Positions 1 through 5,571 of a DNA stretch of 5,571 nucleotides are shown here, piece after piece; the stretch's first letter is position 1, and each line of letters opens with the position of its first letter. This DNA is from JAKSSM01 sp045629065 (GTDB lineage: Bacteria > Bacillota > Clostridia > Peptostreptococcales > Anaerovoracaceae). The stretch spans positions 1 through 5,571 of the forward strand of contig JAZQQK010000026.1 of NCBI GenBank assembly GCA_045629065.1. Direction: 5' to 3'. Below the pieces are notes generated by a model. It did not search any database. It had not been told where the DNA came from and worked only from the letters and a program-made list of their open reading frames with translations. Both the position numbers and the translations under genes were made by a program.

Positions 1-815
1 TTCCAACCGGCCTTCATTCCGGTGATCTTTCCGGTATTGTTCAGGTCAATAATCTCAGCTTCAACAGAGCCCTTTTCAGGCTTCTGAAGTCTGTATCTTA
101 CACTGCTGCCACCTCCCAGATTTGGAGCCCACCATATCATGATGTCACCGCAATACTCACTGGAATCGTCACCTCCATAATATTCTGTATAAGTGTTCAG
201 ACCCTGCCCGCCGTTCTTGAGGGCTATGTTCAGATTCATCTGACCACCATTGTCAGCAGGTTTTGACAGGTAGTAGTCAAATTCAAGGGTGAACTCCTCC
301 GGAAGATAGCTGTACTGATTCTCCTTCATAAGAGGATATATTCTGCCGCCTTCACCGTCAAACTTTATGACCTTCCTGCCGCCAAGGTCCGTTACGCCCA
401 CGCTTCCCGCGCTTATATCCCACTTGCTCGGGAATTCGCCCATCTTCTCACCTGCAAGATTGTCCTCGAACAGGACAATGCTGCCTGGAACGAAATCATT
501 CTCCTCGCTACTCATTGCGGCGTTCTGCATCTCAGGAGCTCCGAATTCAGAGTCCTCGTTTGCACCCTGCCTATTCTTGCCCTTTCCATCCAGCGCTTTG
601 TCCATAGCGTCGTCAACCTCGCGCTCAACCTTGTTTTCAATCTTTTCCTTTACCTTCTCAACTGCCTTTTCCTTAAGTCTGTTAAGGAATCCCTGAGCCT
701 GTGCATCAAAAGAAAAAGAGAATGAGAACAATAAAGTCAGCACTACTAACTTTGCGAAAATCGAATCTTTGTGTTTACTTGCATAAAAATACTTAATCAT
801 AATAATAGTCTTCAT
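1..815 (-). CDS. Exported protein with charged helix and jelly-roll-like domain, probably OmpA-family N-terminal part (partial)
   Basis: Translating the minus strand from the ATG at 815-813 gives 271 residues that stay open to the window edge, so the C-terminus is missing. Residues 1-40 form a signal peptide (hydrophobic core about 20-36) ending AQA, with Gln41 as the likely mature N-terminus. Residues 43-78 are a Lys/Glu-rich amphipathic helix (FLNRLKEKAVEKVKEKIENK is its start), followed by a polar linker to about 108. From 109 on there is a beta-rich region with FEDNLAG, GEFPSKWD, FTLEFDYYL and MIWW, resembling a concanavalin/LamG-like jelly roll. In Bacteroidales this arrangement often precedes an OmpA peptidoglycan-binding domain, but that domain would lie beyond position 1 and is not seen. 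The ATG at 815 is the first start after an in-frame stop (TGA at 848-846); the ATG at 800 is an alternative that would shorten the signal peptide. No Shine-Dalgarno is present. The frame is secure; the family is inferred. Confidence 0.85.
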   Translation of the reverse strand, partial: MKTIIMIKYFYASKHKDSIFAKLVVLTLLFSFSFSFDAQAQGFLNRLKEKAVEKVKEKIENKVEREVDDAMDKALDGKGKNRQGANEDSEFGAPEMQNAAMSSEENDFVPGSIVLFEDNLAGEKMGEFPSKWDISAGSVGVTDLGGRKVIKFDGEGGRIYPLMKENQYSYLPEEFTLEFDYYLSKPADNGGQMNLNIALKNGGQGLNTYTEYYGGDDSSEYCGDIMIWWAPNLGGGSSVRYRLQKPEKGSVEAEIIDLNNTGKITGMKAGW

Positions 816-878
816 TTCTTTATAATCTGCGTTCTCCGAACAGACTCATGATTAGTATTGCAAGTTACCGACAGAATG

Positions 879-898
879 AAAAAACGTGGAGAACCTAC
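879..898 (-). terminator. Weak intrinsic terminator at end of candidate RNA
   Basis: On the minus strand GTAGG-TTCT-CCAC forms a four-pair hairpin with one bulged A, followed by G and six T residues (884-879). The 3' arm and the first U can instead pair with ACGTGG at 972-967, closing the larger RNA fold. The two pairings exclude each other. The stem is short, so readthrough to the gene starting at 815 is plausible. Confidence 0.4.
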
Positions 899-1245
899 CT
901 GTTGTCCATCCTGTTTACAGAGGCTCTCGCATTGCCCAATCCAGTAGAATGAACAACGTCAGAGCCCCACGTAAGATATGATATGCATCCTTTACGCCTC
1001 GTGCGCACGTGAATACATTAATAATGTAAACGTATGCTAACACAATACATAAAGGGATGCGAAAAATCACATCCTGGGGCATCTACCGTTGCTTTTCTTT
1101 AACTGGATTTGAAATTTGCGAGATTTCTGTAAGCTAAAGATAAGCGTCAAGTAAACGCCTTCCAATATGTCGTGACACCAGTATCGGCTATTTTACTATC
1201 TTCAACCATAGTTTCCGACTTTCAAGTTAGCCAATAAAGATTATC
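879..1245 (-). ncRNA. Candidate structured RNA, about 370 nt (free ncRNA or leader of the 1-815 gene)
   Basis: No reading frame is supported here, but the minus-strand transcript has many complementary segments. In RNA order these are: an 8-bp helix 1228-1235/1183-1190 (one G-U) enclosing the hairpin ACTAT/ATAGT; a hairpin at 1142-1161 (six pairs, one bulge); GCCCCA at 1075-1080 with TGGGGC at 963-968; a 12-bp helix 1048-1060/985-996 with one bulge and one G-U; the palindrome CGTGCGCACG at 1000-1009; GGCTCT/AGAGCC 961-966/922-927; and 947-957/901-911 (11 pairs including G-U). A promoter box precedes it and six U residues end it. The 5' end is set from the promoter box. I do not recognise the family: the conserved cores of RNase P, tmRNA and SRP RNA are absent. 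Some helices exclude each other, so a switching leader is possible. Confidence 0.5.
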
Positions 1246-1250
1246 AATTG

Positions 1251-1258
1251 CAAAGGTA
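1251..1258 (-). promoter_or_regulatory. Bacteroidota -7 promoter box TACCTTTG
   Basis: The minus strand reads TGTACCTTTGCAA, an exact match to the Bacteroidota -7 consensus TAnnTTTG. No TTTG is found about 19 bp upstream, so the -33 element is weak or absent. It is the only TAnnTTTG match on this strand between 816 and 1258, so it is the best candidate promoter for both the structured RNA and the 1-815 gene. Transcription would start near 1245. Confidence 0.55.
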
Positions 1259-1447
1259 CAATTTTTTCAAGAATAACGTGCAGGATTTCTCCGAAAACAT
1301 CATAATATCACGCTTTTTTATGCAAAAACACAAAAAAGTACTTTCCAAGTAGCAAATTTGGAGAGACCCCCATACGAATAAGGCACAAAGTCAAGCCGAA
1401 CACTGAACTGTTCCACGAAAAATAATAAATTCGTAAAAACCTTCATT
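1259..1447. other. AT-rich intergenic stretch, no gene seen
   Basis: There is no reading frame or clear promoter on either strand. It holds only a five-pair hairpin (ACGAA 1415-1419 with TTCGT 1430-1434) around an A/T loop. It separates the candidate RNA promoter from the repeat arrays. Confidence 0.6.
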
Positions 1448-1694
1448 CCTTCAGTTTTGCTTGTAAGTAGGTGGTAATCAGTATGATATAGGCTGAAGGT
1501 AAATCCTTTTACCTTCAGCCACCTTCAGCCACCTTCAGGATTTGTATGGTTTTCTCTCTACTATTCATGCAGGAGACGAAACCGTTTTGGCTGAAGGAAA
1601 CTGAAGGAAACCTGAAGGAAGGCTGAAGGTTTTAGGCTCTACCTTCAGCCGGTAAGATGTTGTGTTATAGGGTGTTATCTCATAAAACTGAAGG
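1448..1694. repeat. Cluster of 11 CTGAAGG/CCTTCAG heptamers in both orientations
   Basis: CTGAAGG starts at 1493, 1591, 1601, 1612, 1623 and 1688. Its complement CCTTCAG starts at 1448, 1512, 1522, 1532 and 1642. Within the runs the spacing is 10-11 bp, about one helical turn. Three CCTTCAG copies face four CTGAAGG copies across a spacer of about 50 bp, so the block could fold as a long imperfect hairpin or bind a protein on one DNA face. Full units often read GGCTGAAGGT or ACCTTCAGCC. There is no coding potential. The function is unknown to me. Confidence 0.85.
1491..1520. repeat. Perfect 13-bp inverted repeat with 4-nt loop
   Basis: GGCTGAAGGTAAA at 1491-1503 and TTTACCTTCAGCC at 1508-1520 are exact reverse complements around TCCT. 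It lies in the heptamer cluster and is the strongest simple hairpin in the window. No U-run follows on either strand, so it does not look like a standard terminator. A second 10-bp inverted repeat of the same motif lies at 1621-1630/1641-1650. Confidence 0.85.
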
Positions 1695-1730
1695 AAAAGC
1701 CAAAAATAGCAAAACTCTTTTTTCGGAAGC

Positions 1731-1805
1731 AAAACTGCCGAACACTAAACTGCTAACGCAGAACTACCGAGCGCAAAACTGCCGAACATTTAACTGCAAA
1801 TGCAG
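1731..1805 (+). repeat. Imperfect 15-bp tandem array (AAACTGC units)
   Basis: AACT recurs at 1733, 1748, 1762, 1777 and 1792, a spacing of 15, 14, 15 and 15 bp. The units are variants of aAACTGCcgAAC. GCAAAACTGCCGAACA occurs exactly twice (1729-1744 and 1772-1787). The array is degenerate and non-coding and adjoins the 22-bp array on its right. Confidence 0.65.
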
Positions 1806-1812
1806 AAAAACA

Positions 1813-2010
1813 TTATAAGAAAATGGGTCAAGTCTTATAAGAAATGACCTCACGAACCATAAGAAAACGCCTCACGAACCATAAGAAAAGTATCGAAACA
1901 TTATAAGCAATTTCGTTGTGAGCCTATAGGAATTGCATCATGAAACGCGTTCTTTTGCTCTTCGAAGCGCGTTCCTTTGCTCTTCGAAGCGCGCTCCATA
2001 AAATGCTAGG
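1813..2010 (+). repeat. Degenerate tandem array in strict 22-bp register, about nine units
   Basis: Units start at 1813, 1835, 1857, 1879, 1901, 1923, 1945, 1967 and 1989, each exactly 22 bp. The first five carry ATAAG at the same offset (1815, 1837, 1859, 1881, 1903); the sixth has the variant TATAG at 1925. Units 2 and 3 share CCTCACGAA, and units 7 and 8 share TTTGCTCTTCGAA. CGAA ends units 2, 3, 7 and 8. The sequence changes gradually along the array but the period does not, as expected for an old tandem array or spaced protein sites. It is not a CRISPR: there are no constant repeats with separate spacers. 22 bp is not a multiple of three, so it does not encode peptide repeats. Confidence 0.75.
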
Positions 2011-2022
2011 TAATGAAAAAGC

Positions 2023-2405
2023 TTACTGACACCAATGTCTTTTCTCTCCGCTAATTATCGATTTGAGCTACAGCGCTTCGCGTTTCTCTTGTAAGCTGTG
2101 ATGCCTTTCTCTTGTAAACTCGTTCCCATCGAAAGGTATCCCATCTTCCAAGTCGGCCTAATCGGCCTCACGCTCAAATATTATTCGTAAATTTTAAGTT
2201 AATTACCATCCGGATGGAATTTGCTTCAAATATTGTCAGCCAAAAGGAAGGCTTGGCGCAAGACTTTGGAGGATTTGCTCTGACCATTTATCTGCAAGCT
2301 TGCTTGGAAGGAAATGGGAATGAGCAGAAGACTCAGGGCTGACAATCGAATAATTTATGATAATTAGCGGAGAGAAAAAACATAGTCGATGATTTAGTGT
2401 CATTA
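2023..2405 (+). mobile_element. MITE-like non-coding element, copy 1 (complete, 383 bp)
   Basis: The outer ends are inverted: TTACTGACACCAA at the left and a matching TAGTGTCATTA at the right. Further in, TTTTCTCTCCGCTAATTATC at 2040-2059 has an exact 20-bp reverse complement at 2359-2378. A third inverted pair lies inside (ATTGTCAGCC 2232-2241 with 2337-2346), as do the palindromes CCATCCGGATGG (2207-2218) and GCAAGCTTGC (2294-2303) and a direct repeat TTTCTCTTGTAA (2083, 2106). There is no reading frame, so if mobile it depends on a transposase elsewhere. Target duplications are not clear. A second copy begins at 5429, showing that the unit is dispersed. It could instead be a structured intergenic repeat of another kind. 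Confidence 0.65.
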
Positions 2406-2574
2406 TGTATATAACTACCCATTTTTATTCTTTGAATAACTTTATCATGGTAATAGATAGAGTTTTTTCGTTTTTTTCTTTGTGATTCTTTTGATTTGTA
2501 TTATATTTCTCGCCTCTTCAGGCTCGCGAGATAGGCTGCTCTCGGAAATAAAAATAAAAAAAATGCATTTTTAT

Positions 2575-2605
2575 TTTGTATTTCGCTCGATTTGTACTAT
2601 CTTTG
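2575..2605 (+). promoter_or_regulatory. Bacteroidota promoter of the xylanase gene
   Basis: TTTG at 2575-2578 and TATCTTTG at 2598-2605 are separated by 19 bp, matching the Bacteroidota sigma consensus (TTTG at -33, TAnnTTTG at -7). Transcription would begin near 2611, leaving a leader of about 45 nt without a Shine-Dalgarno. The -33 box overlaps the right arm of an A/T imperfect palindrome centred on TGCA (2564-2567), and a hairpin TCTCGC/GCGAGA (2508-2513/2526-2531) lies just upstream. These could be regulator sites, but nothing proves it. Confidence 0.75.
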
Positions 2606-2654
2606 TAACCAAATCCATGAATATTAAAGAATTTAAATAGAAAACTTTACCGGT

Positions 2655-5381
2655 ATGAGAAAAAATTACTCCTTATTGTTTGTGTTGCTCGGTCTTTTGA
2701 CTTGCGGCAACATGAAAGCTCAACTTAATCAGAATCCTGACAAGTTCTTGGGCAACATCACTACTCGTGGTTCGGTCAATGGCGGTGGAGTGGAATTTGC
2801 TTCGCTTTGGGATCAAATCACTCCTGAGAATGAATCAAAATGGTCGTCAATCGAAGGCGGAAGTCGCGGACAGTTCAACTGGGGCGGTTGCGACAATGCC
2901 GTCAATTATGCCAAGAGCCACAACTTCCCATTCAAGTTTCATACATTGATTTGGGGGTCGCAGTATCCAGGATGGATGGACAATCTCTCAAAGGATCAGC
3001 AATATAAGGCAATCGTGGAATGGATGGATGCTATTCAGAAGCGTTATCCAAACCTCGATATGATTGATGTTGTTAACGAGGCAGTTCCAGGTCATGCTCC
3101 TGCTCCTTATAAGGATGCTCTCGGAGGTGACGGAAAGACTGGTTACGACTGGATTATCAAGGCATTTGAGATGGCTCACGAGCGCTGGCCAGATGCCATT
3201 CTTATCTACAACGACTACAATACATTCCAGTGGCAGCGCACTCAGTTCATCGATTTGGTGAAGACACTTCGCGATGCAGGTGCTCCAATCGATGCTTATG
3301 GATGTCAGTCGCACGACCTTACAGGTTACAGCCTCTCAAACTTCAAGTCGGCTATGAATGAAATCCAGAATGCTTTGAAGATGCCTATGTACAGTACTGA
3401 ATATGATATCGGTACTACAGACGACAATCAGCAATACACAAACTACAGCGAGCAAATCAAGTACATGTGGGAATGTGATTATGTGGCAGGTATCACTCTT
3501 TGGGGTTATATCTATGGTGCTACATGGACAACTGATGGAAACTCTGGTATCATCCGTGACGGTAAGGACCGTCCAGCCATGAAGTGGTTGAGAGAGTATA
3601 TGGCTTCTGATGCAGCAAAGAATGCGAAGAGCCCATTCCCTGGCAAAAAGAAGGAAGCATCCGTATATGTTAAGCCTGCTCAGTGGAATGCAACTGTAAA
3701 GGACACAACTACAATTGAGGTTCGTGCAAGTATGCGTACAAAGCAAATCGAAAAGGTTGAACTCTACACGGGTTCTACTTTGATTGCTTCAATGACCGAA
3801 AGCCCTTACATTGCAGAATATTTCCCTACACGTACAGGCAAGGTCAGCTTGAAGGCAATCGTCTATACAACCGATGGAAGCACATACGAGCGCCTCGGTG
3901 GTTTCAACGTTTGCGAACCTCGTGCTCCATATAAGGACACACCAACAGAATTGCCAGGAACTCTCCAGGCAGAAAACTTCGACTCAGGTGCTGACGGTAT
4001 TTCATTCCACGACAGCGACTCAAAGGACGAAGGAGGAACAAGCTATCGCAGAAACGGTGGTGGCGTGGATATTGTAACAGGTAATGGCGGTTATGCAATC
4101 GGTTACACTAATGCCGGCGAATGGATGGAATATACTGTAAATGTGACTGAACCAGGCCTTTACAGCTATGAGGCTTATGTTTCTGCCGGTGCAACAGGTG
4201 CTTCAATCAGCATCGGCTTGAGCGATGAAGGTACTGTAACCGACTTGACAGGTGTATTGGATATCCCTTGCATCACTTCCGGCAATTGGGACACTTATCG
4301 CGCAGTTTGTGGTCGTCTCTCAAAAGAACTCAAGGAAGGTCAGCAAGTTATCCGAATCAGTGTAACAGGCAGTCAGTGCAATATCGATAAGGTTGTATTC
4401 AAGAAGGTTGAACTCAATAGCGGCTTGAAGGTTAGCCTTGCTGCAGATCCTTCTCCAGCAACAGTCAACAAGTCGACTGTTATTTCAGCAAAGGTAACAA
4501 TACCAGAGGAAACAACCGTTTCTAAGGTTCTCTTCTATGTAAACAACATTCTTAACAAGACAGTTGTAGCTGAACCTTATCAGATTACATACCGTCCAAC
4601 AGCTAAGGGAACTTACCTCATTAATGCTGTTGCAGTGGATGCAAATGGTGCTCAATCAAACCTCGCAAAGATGAACCTCACAGTTCAGAAGGCTCGCTCA
4701 GCATATAAGGGAGCTATCACAATCCCAGGAACTATCGAGGCAGAAAACTTCGATAAGGGTGAGGACGGACTTACATTCCATGATTCTGATACAGAAGACG
4801 AAGGTGGAGCAAAATACCGTACTGACAATGAAGGAGTGGACATCACAACCGGAAATGGTGGTTATGTTATCGGTTACACTCAGGCAAACGAATGGCTTGA
4901 ATATACAGTAAATGTAACAGAACCAGGTAAGTATTCTTACGAAGCAGTCGTTTCATCTGGAGCAGACGGTTCTGCTTTCACACTCTATCTCAACAACAAC
5001 GGAAAACTCACAGCTCTCACAAGCAAGGTGACAGTTCCAAATAGTGGCAGTTGGGATACATATCGCACTGTGAAGGGTAACCTCCTCCGTCAGCTTTCTG
5101 AAGGTCAGCAGATATTCCGCTTGACAATTACAGGAGCATATTGCAACATTGATAAACTCAACCTTATCTGCACTCTCAACACAGGTATCGAAGAGGTAAT
5201 CGACCTTACGGGTGGAACTTATGCAGTTTACTCTACAACTGGTGTTTATGCAGGTGAAATGATGGTTGGAGGAAGCGAAACTCTCAGCAAGCAACTTGGT
5301 AACTTCACTGGCAAGACAGGCGTTTACATCCTGAAGGACCGCAAGACAGGCAAGTCGCGCAAGGTGGCTGCAACTAAGTAA
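2655..5381 (+). CDS. Secreted GH10 endo-1,4-beta-xylanase with two Ig-like/CBM6 units and sorting domain
   Basis: This 908-residue protein cleaves internal beta-1,4-xylosyl bonds in xylan, at or outside the cell surface. Residues 1-22 are a signal peptide; cleavage after Ala22 leaves Gln23. GH10 spans about 28-320: TPENESKW (56-63), FHTLIWGSQ (95-103), acid/base Glu142 in DVVNEA, YNDYN, GCQSH (216-220), nucleophile Glu249 in STEYD, and TLWGYIYGATW (281-291). Next come an Ig-like domain (334-419), CBM6 (423-585; likely cleft residues Tyr464, Trp545, Asn576), a second Ig-like domain (591-677), a second CBM6 (684-838; Tyr721, Trp800, Asn831), and a C-terminal domain (844-908, YAVYSTTG, GVYILKD) resembling a type IX sorting signal. 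The CBM6 modules probably bind xylan chains. Both catalytic glutamates are present, so the enzyme should be active. The start follows a consensus promoter and yields the signal peptide. It appears monocistronic. Xylanase function is firm by family; exact substrate and secretion route are inferred. Confidence 0.95.
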   Translation: MRKNYSLLFVLLGLLTCGNMKAQLNQNPDKFLGNITTRGSVNGGGVEFASLWDQITPENESKWSSIEGGSRGQFNWGGCDNAVNYAKSHNFPFKFHTLIWGSQYPGWMDNLSKDQQYKAIVEWMDAIQKRYPNLDMIDVVNEAVPGHAPAPYKDALGGDGKTGYDWIIKAFEMAHERWPDAILIYNDYNTFQWQRTQFIDLVKTLRDAGAPIDAYGCQSHDLTGYSLSNFKSAMNEIQNALKMPMYSTEYDIGTTDDNQQYTNYSEQIKYMWECDYVAGITLWGYIYGATWTTDGNSGIIRDGKDRPAMKWLREYMASDAAKNAKSPFPGKKKEASVYVKPAQWNATVKDTTTIEVRASMRTKQIEKVELYTGSTLIASMTESPYIAEYFPTRTGKVSLKAIVYTTDGSTYERLGGFNVCEPRAPYKDTPTELPGTLQAENFDSGADGISFHDSDSKDEGGTSYRRNGGGVDIVTGNGGYAIGYTNAGEWMEYTVNVTEPGLYSYEAYVSAGATGASISIGLSDEGTVTDLTGVLDIPCITSGNWDTYRAVCGRLSKELKEGQQVIRISVTGSQCNIDKVVFKKVELNSGLKVSLAADPSPATVNKSTVISAKVTIPEETTVSKVLFYVNNILNKTVVAEPYQITYRPTAKGTYLINAVAVDANGAQSNLAKMNLTVQKARSAYKGAITIPGTIEAENFDKGEDGLTFHDSDTEDEGGAKYRTDNEGVDITTGNGGYVIGYTQANEWLEYTVNVTEPGKYSYEAVVSSGADGSAFTLYLNNNGKLTALTSKVTVPNSGSWDTYRTVKGNLLRQLSEGQQIFRLTITGAYCNIDKLNLICTLNTGIEEVIDLTGGTYAVYSTTGVYAGEMMVGGSETLSKQLGNFTGKTGVYILKDRKTGKSRKVAATK
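3654..5168 (+). repeat. Internal duplication of an Ig-like + CBM6 unit within the xylanase gene
   Basis: Unit 1 (3654-4409) and unit 2 (4425-5168) have the same Ig-like then CBM6 order. The CBM6 halves are strongly alike, sharing FHDSD, DEGG, GVDI, TGNGGY, EYTVNVTEPG, SYEA, WDTYR, EGQQ and CNIDK in the same order. The Ig-like halves have diverged much more. This suggests duplication inside the gene, with the binding modules held under stronger constraint. Confidence 0.85.
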
Positions 5382-5428
5382 AGTCTTTCAATAGATAATA
5401 CATATTAAAGAATTGGTAGTGACTAACA

Positions 5429-5571
5429 TAATGACACCAAAGGATTTCTTCTTCCTCCGCTAATTATCGTTGAGCGCATCGCTTCGCTTTCTTTGAAGCT
5501 GTGATTCCTTTCTATTGCGAACGAGTTCCCATCGAAAGGCTCCCCATCTTCCAAGTCGGCCTAATCGGCCT
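5429..5571 (+). mobile_element. MITE-like element, copy 2 (left end only, cut by window edge)
   Basis: Starting with TAATGACACCAA, it aligns with copy 1 from 2023 over the full visible 143 bp, in the same orientation. Shared exact blocks include CCGCTAATTATCG, AAGCTGTGAT, GTTCCCATCGAAAGG (5525-5539) and a 28-bp block (5544-5571, matching 2141-2168) containing TCGGCCTAATCGGCCT. Between blocks there are substitutions and small gaps, so the copies are not recent duplicates. It begins 48 bp after the xylanase stop codon. No other terminator is evident there, so its inverted structure might also end the transcript, but its right half is not visible. Confidence 0.7.

Noticed and set aside
367..696. 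Open frame of 109 codons on the plus strand
   Set aside because: It lies opposite the minus-strand exported-protein gene, which has a signal peptide and domain structure; the plus-strand product is a Ser/Leu/Phe-rich artefact of that sequence.
879..1245. RNase P RNA, tmRNA or SRP RNA
   Set aside because: The length fits the first two, but I find no RNase P core such as GAAAGTCCGG, no tmRNA acceptor/T-arm ending in CCA or tag frame ending in alanines, and no SRP GGAAG-type tip.
1491..1520. Bidirectional terminator at the perfect 13-bp hairpin
   Set aside because: No gene ends nearby on either strand and no T-run follows the stem, so the hairpin is better treated as part of the heptamer repeat cluster.
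1813..2010. CRISPR array
   Set aside because: The 22-bp units are contiguous and degenerate, with no constant repeat separated by unique spacers and no cas genes.
2694..2705. Lipoprotein signal (LLTC at residues 14-17) in the xylanase
   Set aside because: Thr before the Cys is atypical for a lipobox, and the KA-Gln23 site fits ordinary signal peptidase I cleavage in Bacteroidota. A lipoprotein cannot be fully excluded.
2988..5294. Minus-strand and out-of-frame plus-strand open frames inside the xylanase gene
   Set aside because: They overlap a full-length GH10 reading frame, have Cys/His/Ser-rich shadow composition and show no domains, promoters or start signals.
5382..5428. Intrinsic terminator right after the xylanase stop codon
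   Set aside because: The 47 bp before the repeat element contain no GC-rich stem followed by a T-run; only weak A/T pairings are possible.

Overview
The window looks like chromosomal DNA from a Bacteroidales bacterium, most likely a gut or rumen Prevotella-type organism (Prevotella/Segatella/Xylanibacter). This rests on four points: a promoter of the Bacteroidota type (TTTG, 19 bp, TAnnTTTG); no Shine-Dalgarno sequence before either gene; signal peptides that cut before a glutamine; and a multimodular xylanase that ends in what looks like a type IX secretion sorting domain. The genus is an inference.

Layout from left to right. Positions 1-815 (minus strand) hold the N-terminal part of an exported protein with a charged helix and a jelly-roll-like domain, resembling the front half of Bacteroidales OmpA-family proteins; it runs off the left edge. 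Upstream of it, on the same strand, 879-1258 has no reading frame but looks like a structured RNA of about 370 nt, with a TACCTTTG promoter box, several helices, a possible pseudoknot and a U-run. It could be a free ncRNA or an attenuator-like leader of the 1-815 gene. Positions 1259-1447 are AT-rich and otherwise empty.

Positions 1448-2010 are non-coding and built from three different short-repeat arrays in a row: eleven copies of CTGAAGG/CCTTCAG in both orientations, a 15-bp imperfect array, and a degenerate array with a strict 22-bp register. Next comes a 383-bp non-coding element (2023-2405) whose ends are inverted repeats with a perfect 20-bp core, which is MITE-like. A clear promoter (2575-2605) then drives one large gene.

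That gene (2655-5381) encodes a secreted GH10 endo-xylanase of 908 residues: signal peptide, GH10, Ig-like, CBM6, Ig-like, CBM6, C-terminal sorting domain. A second, same-orientation copy of the 383-bp element starts 48 bp after its stop codon and runs off the right edge, so the xylanase gene sits alone between two direct copies of a repeat. No SusC/SusD, transporter or other glycanase gene is visible, so a xylan utilisation locus cannot be claimed from this window. The non-coding part (879-2405) holds the least explained signals.
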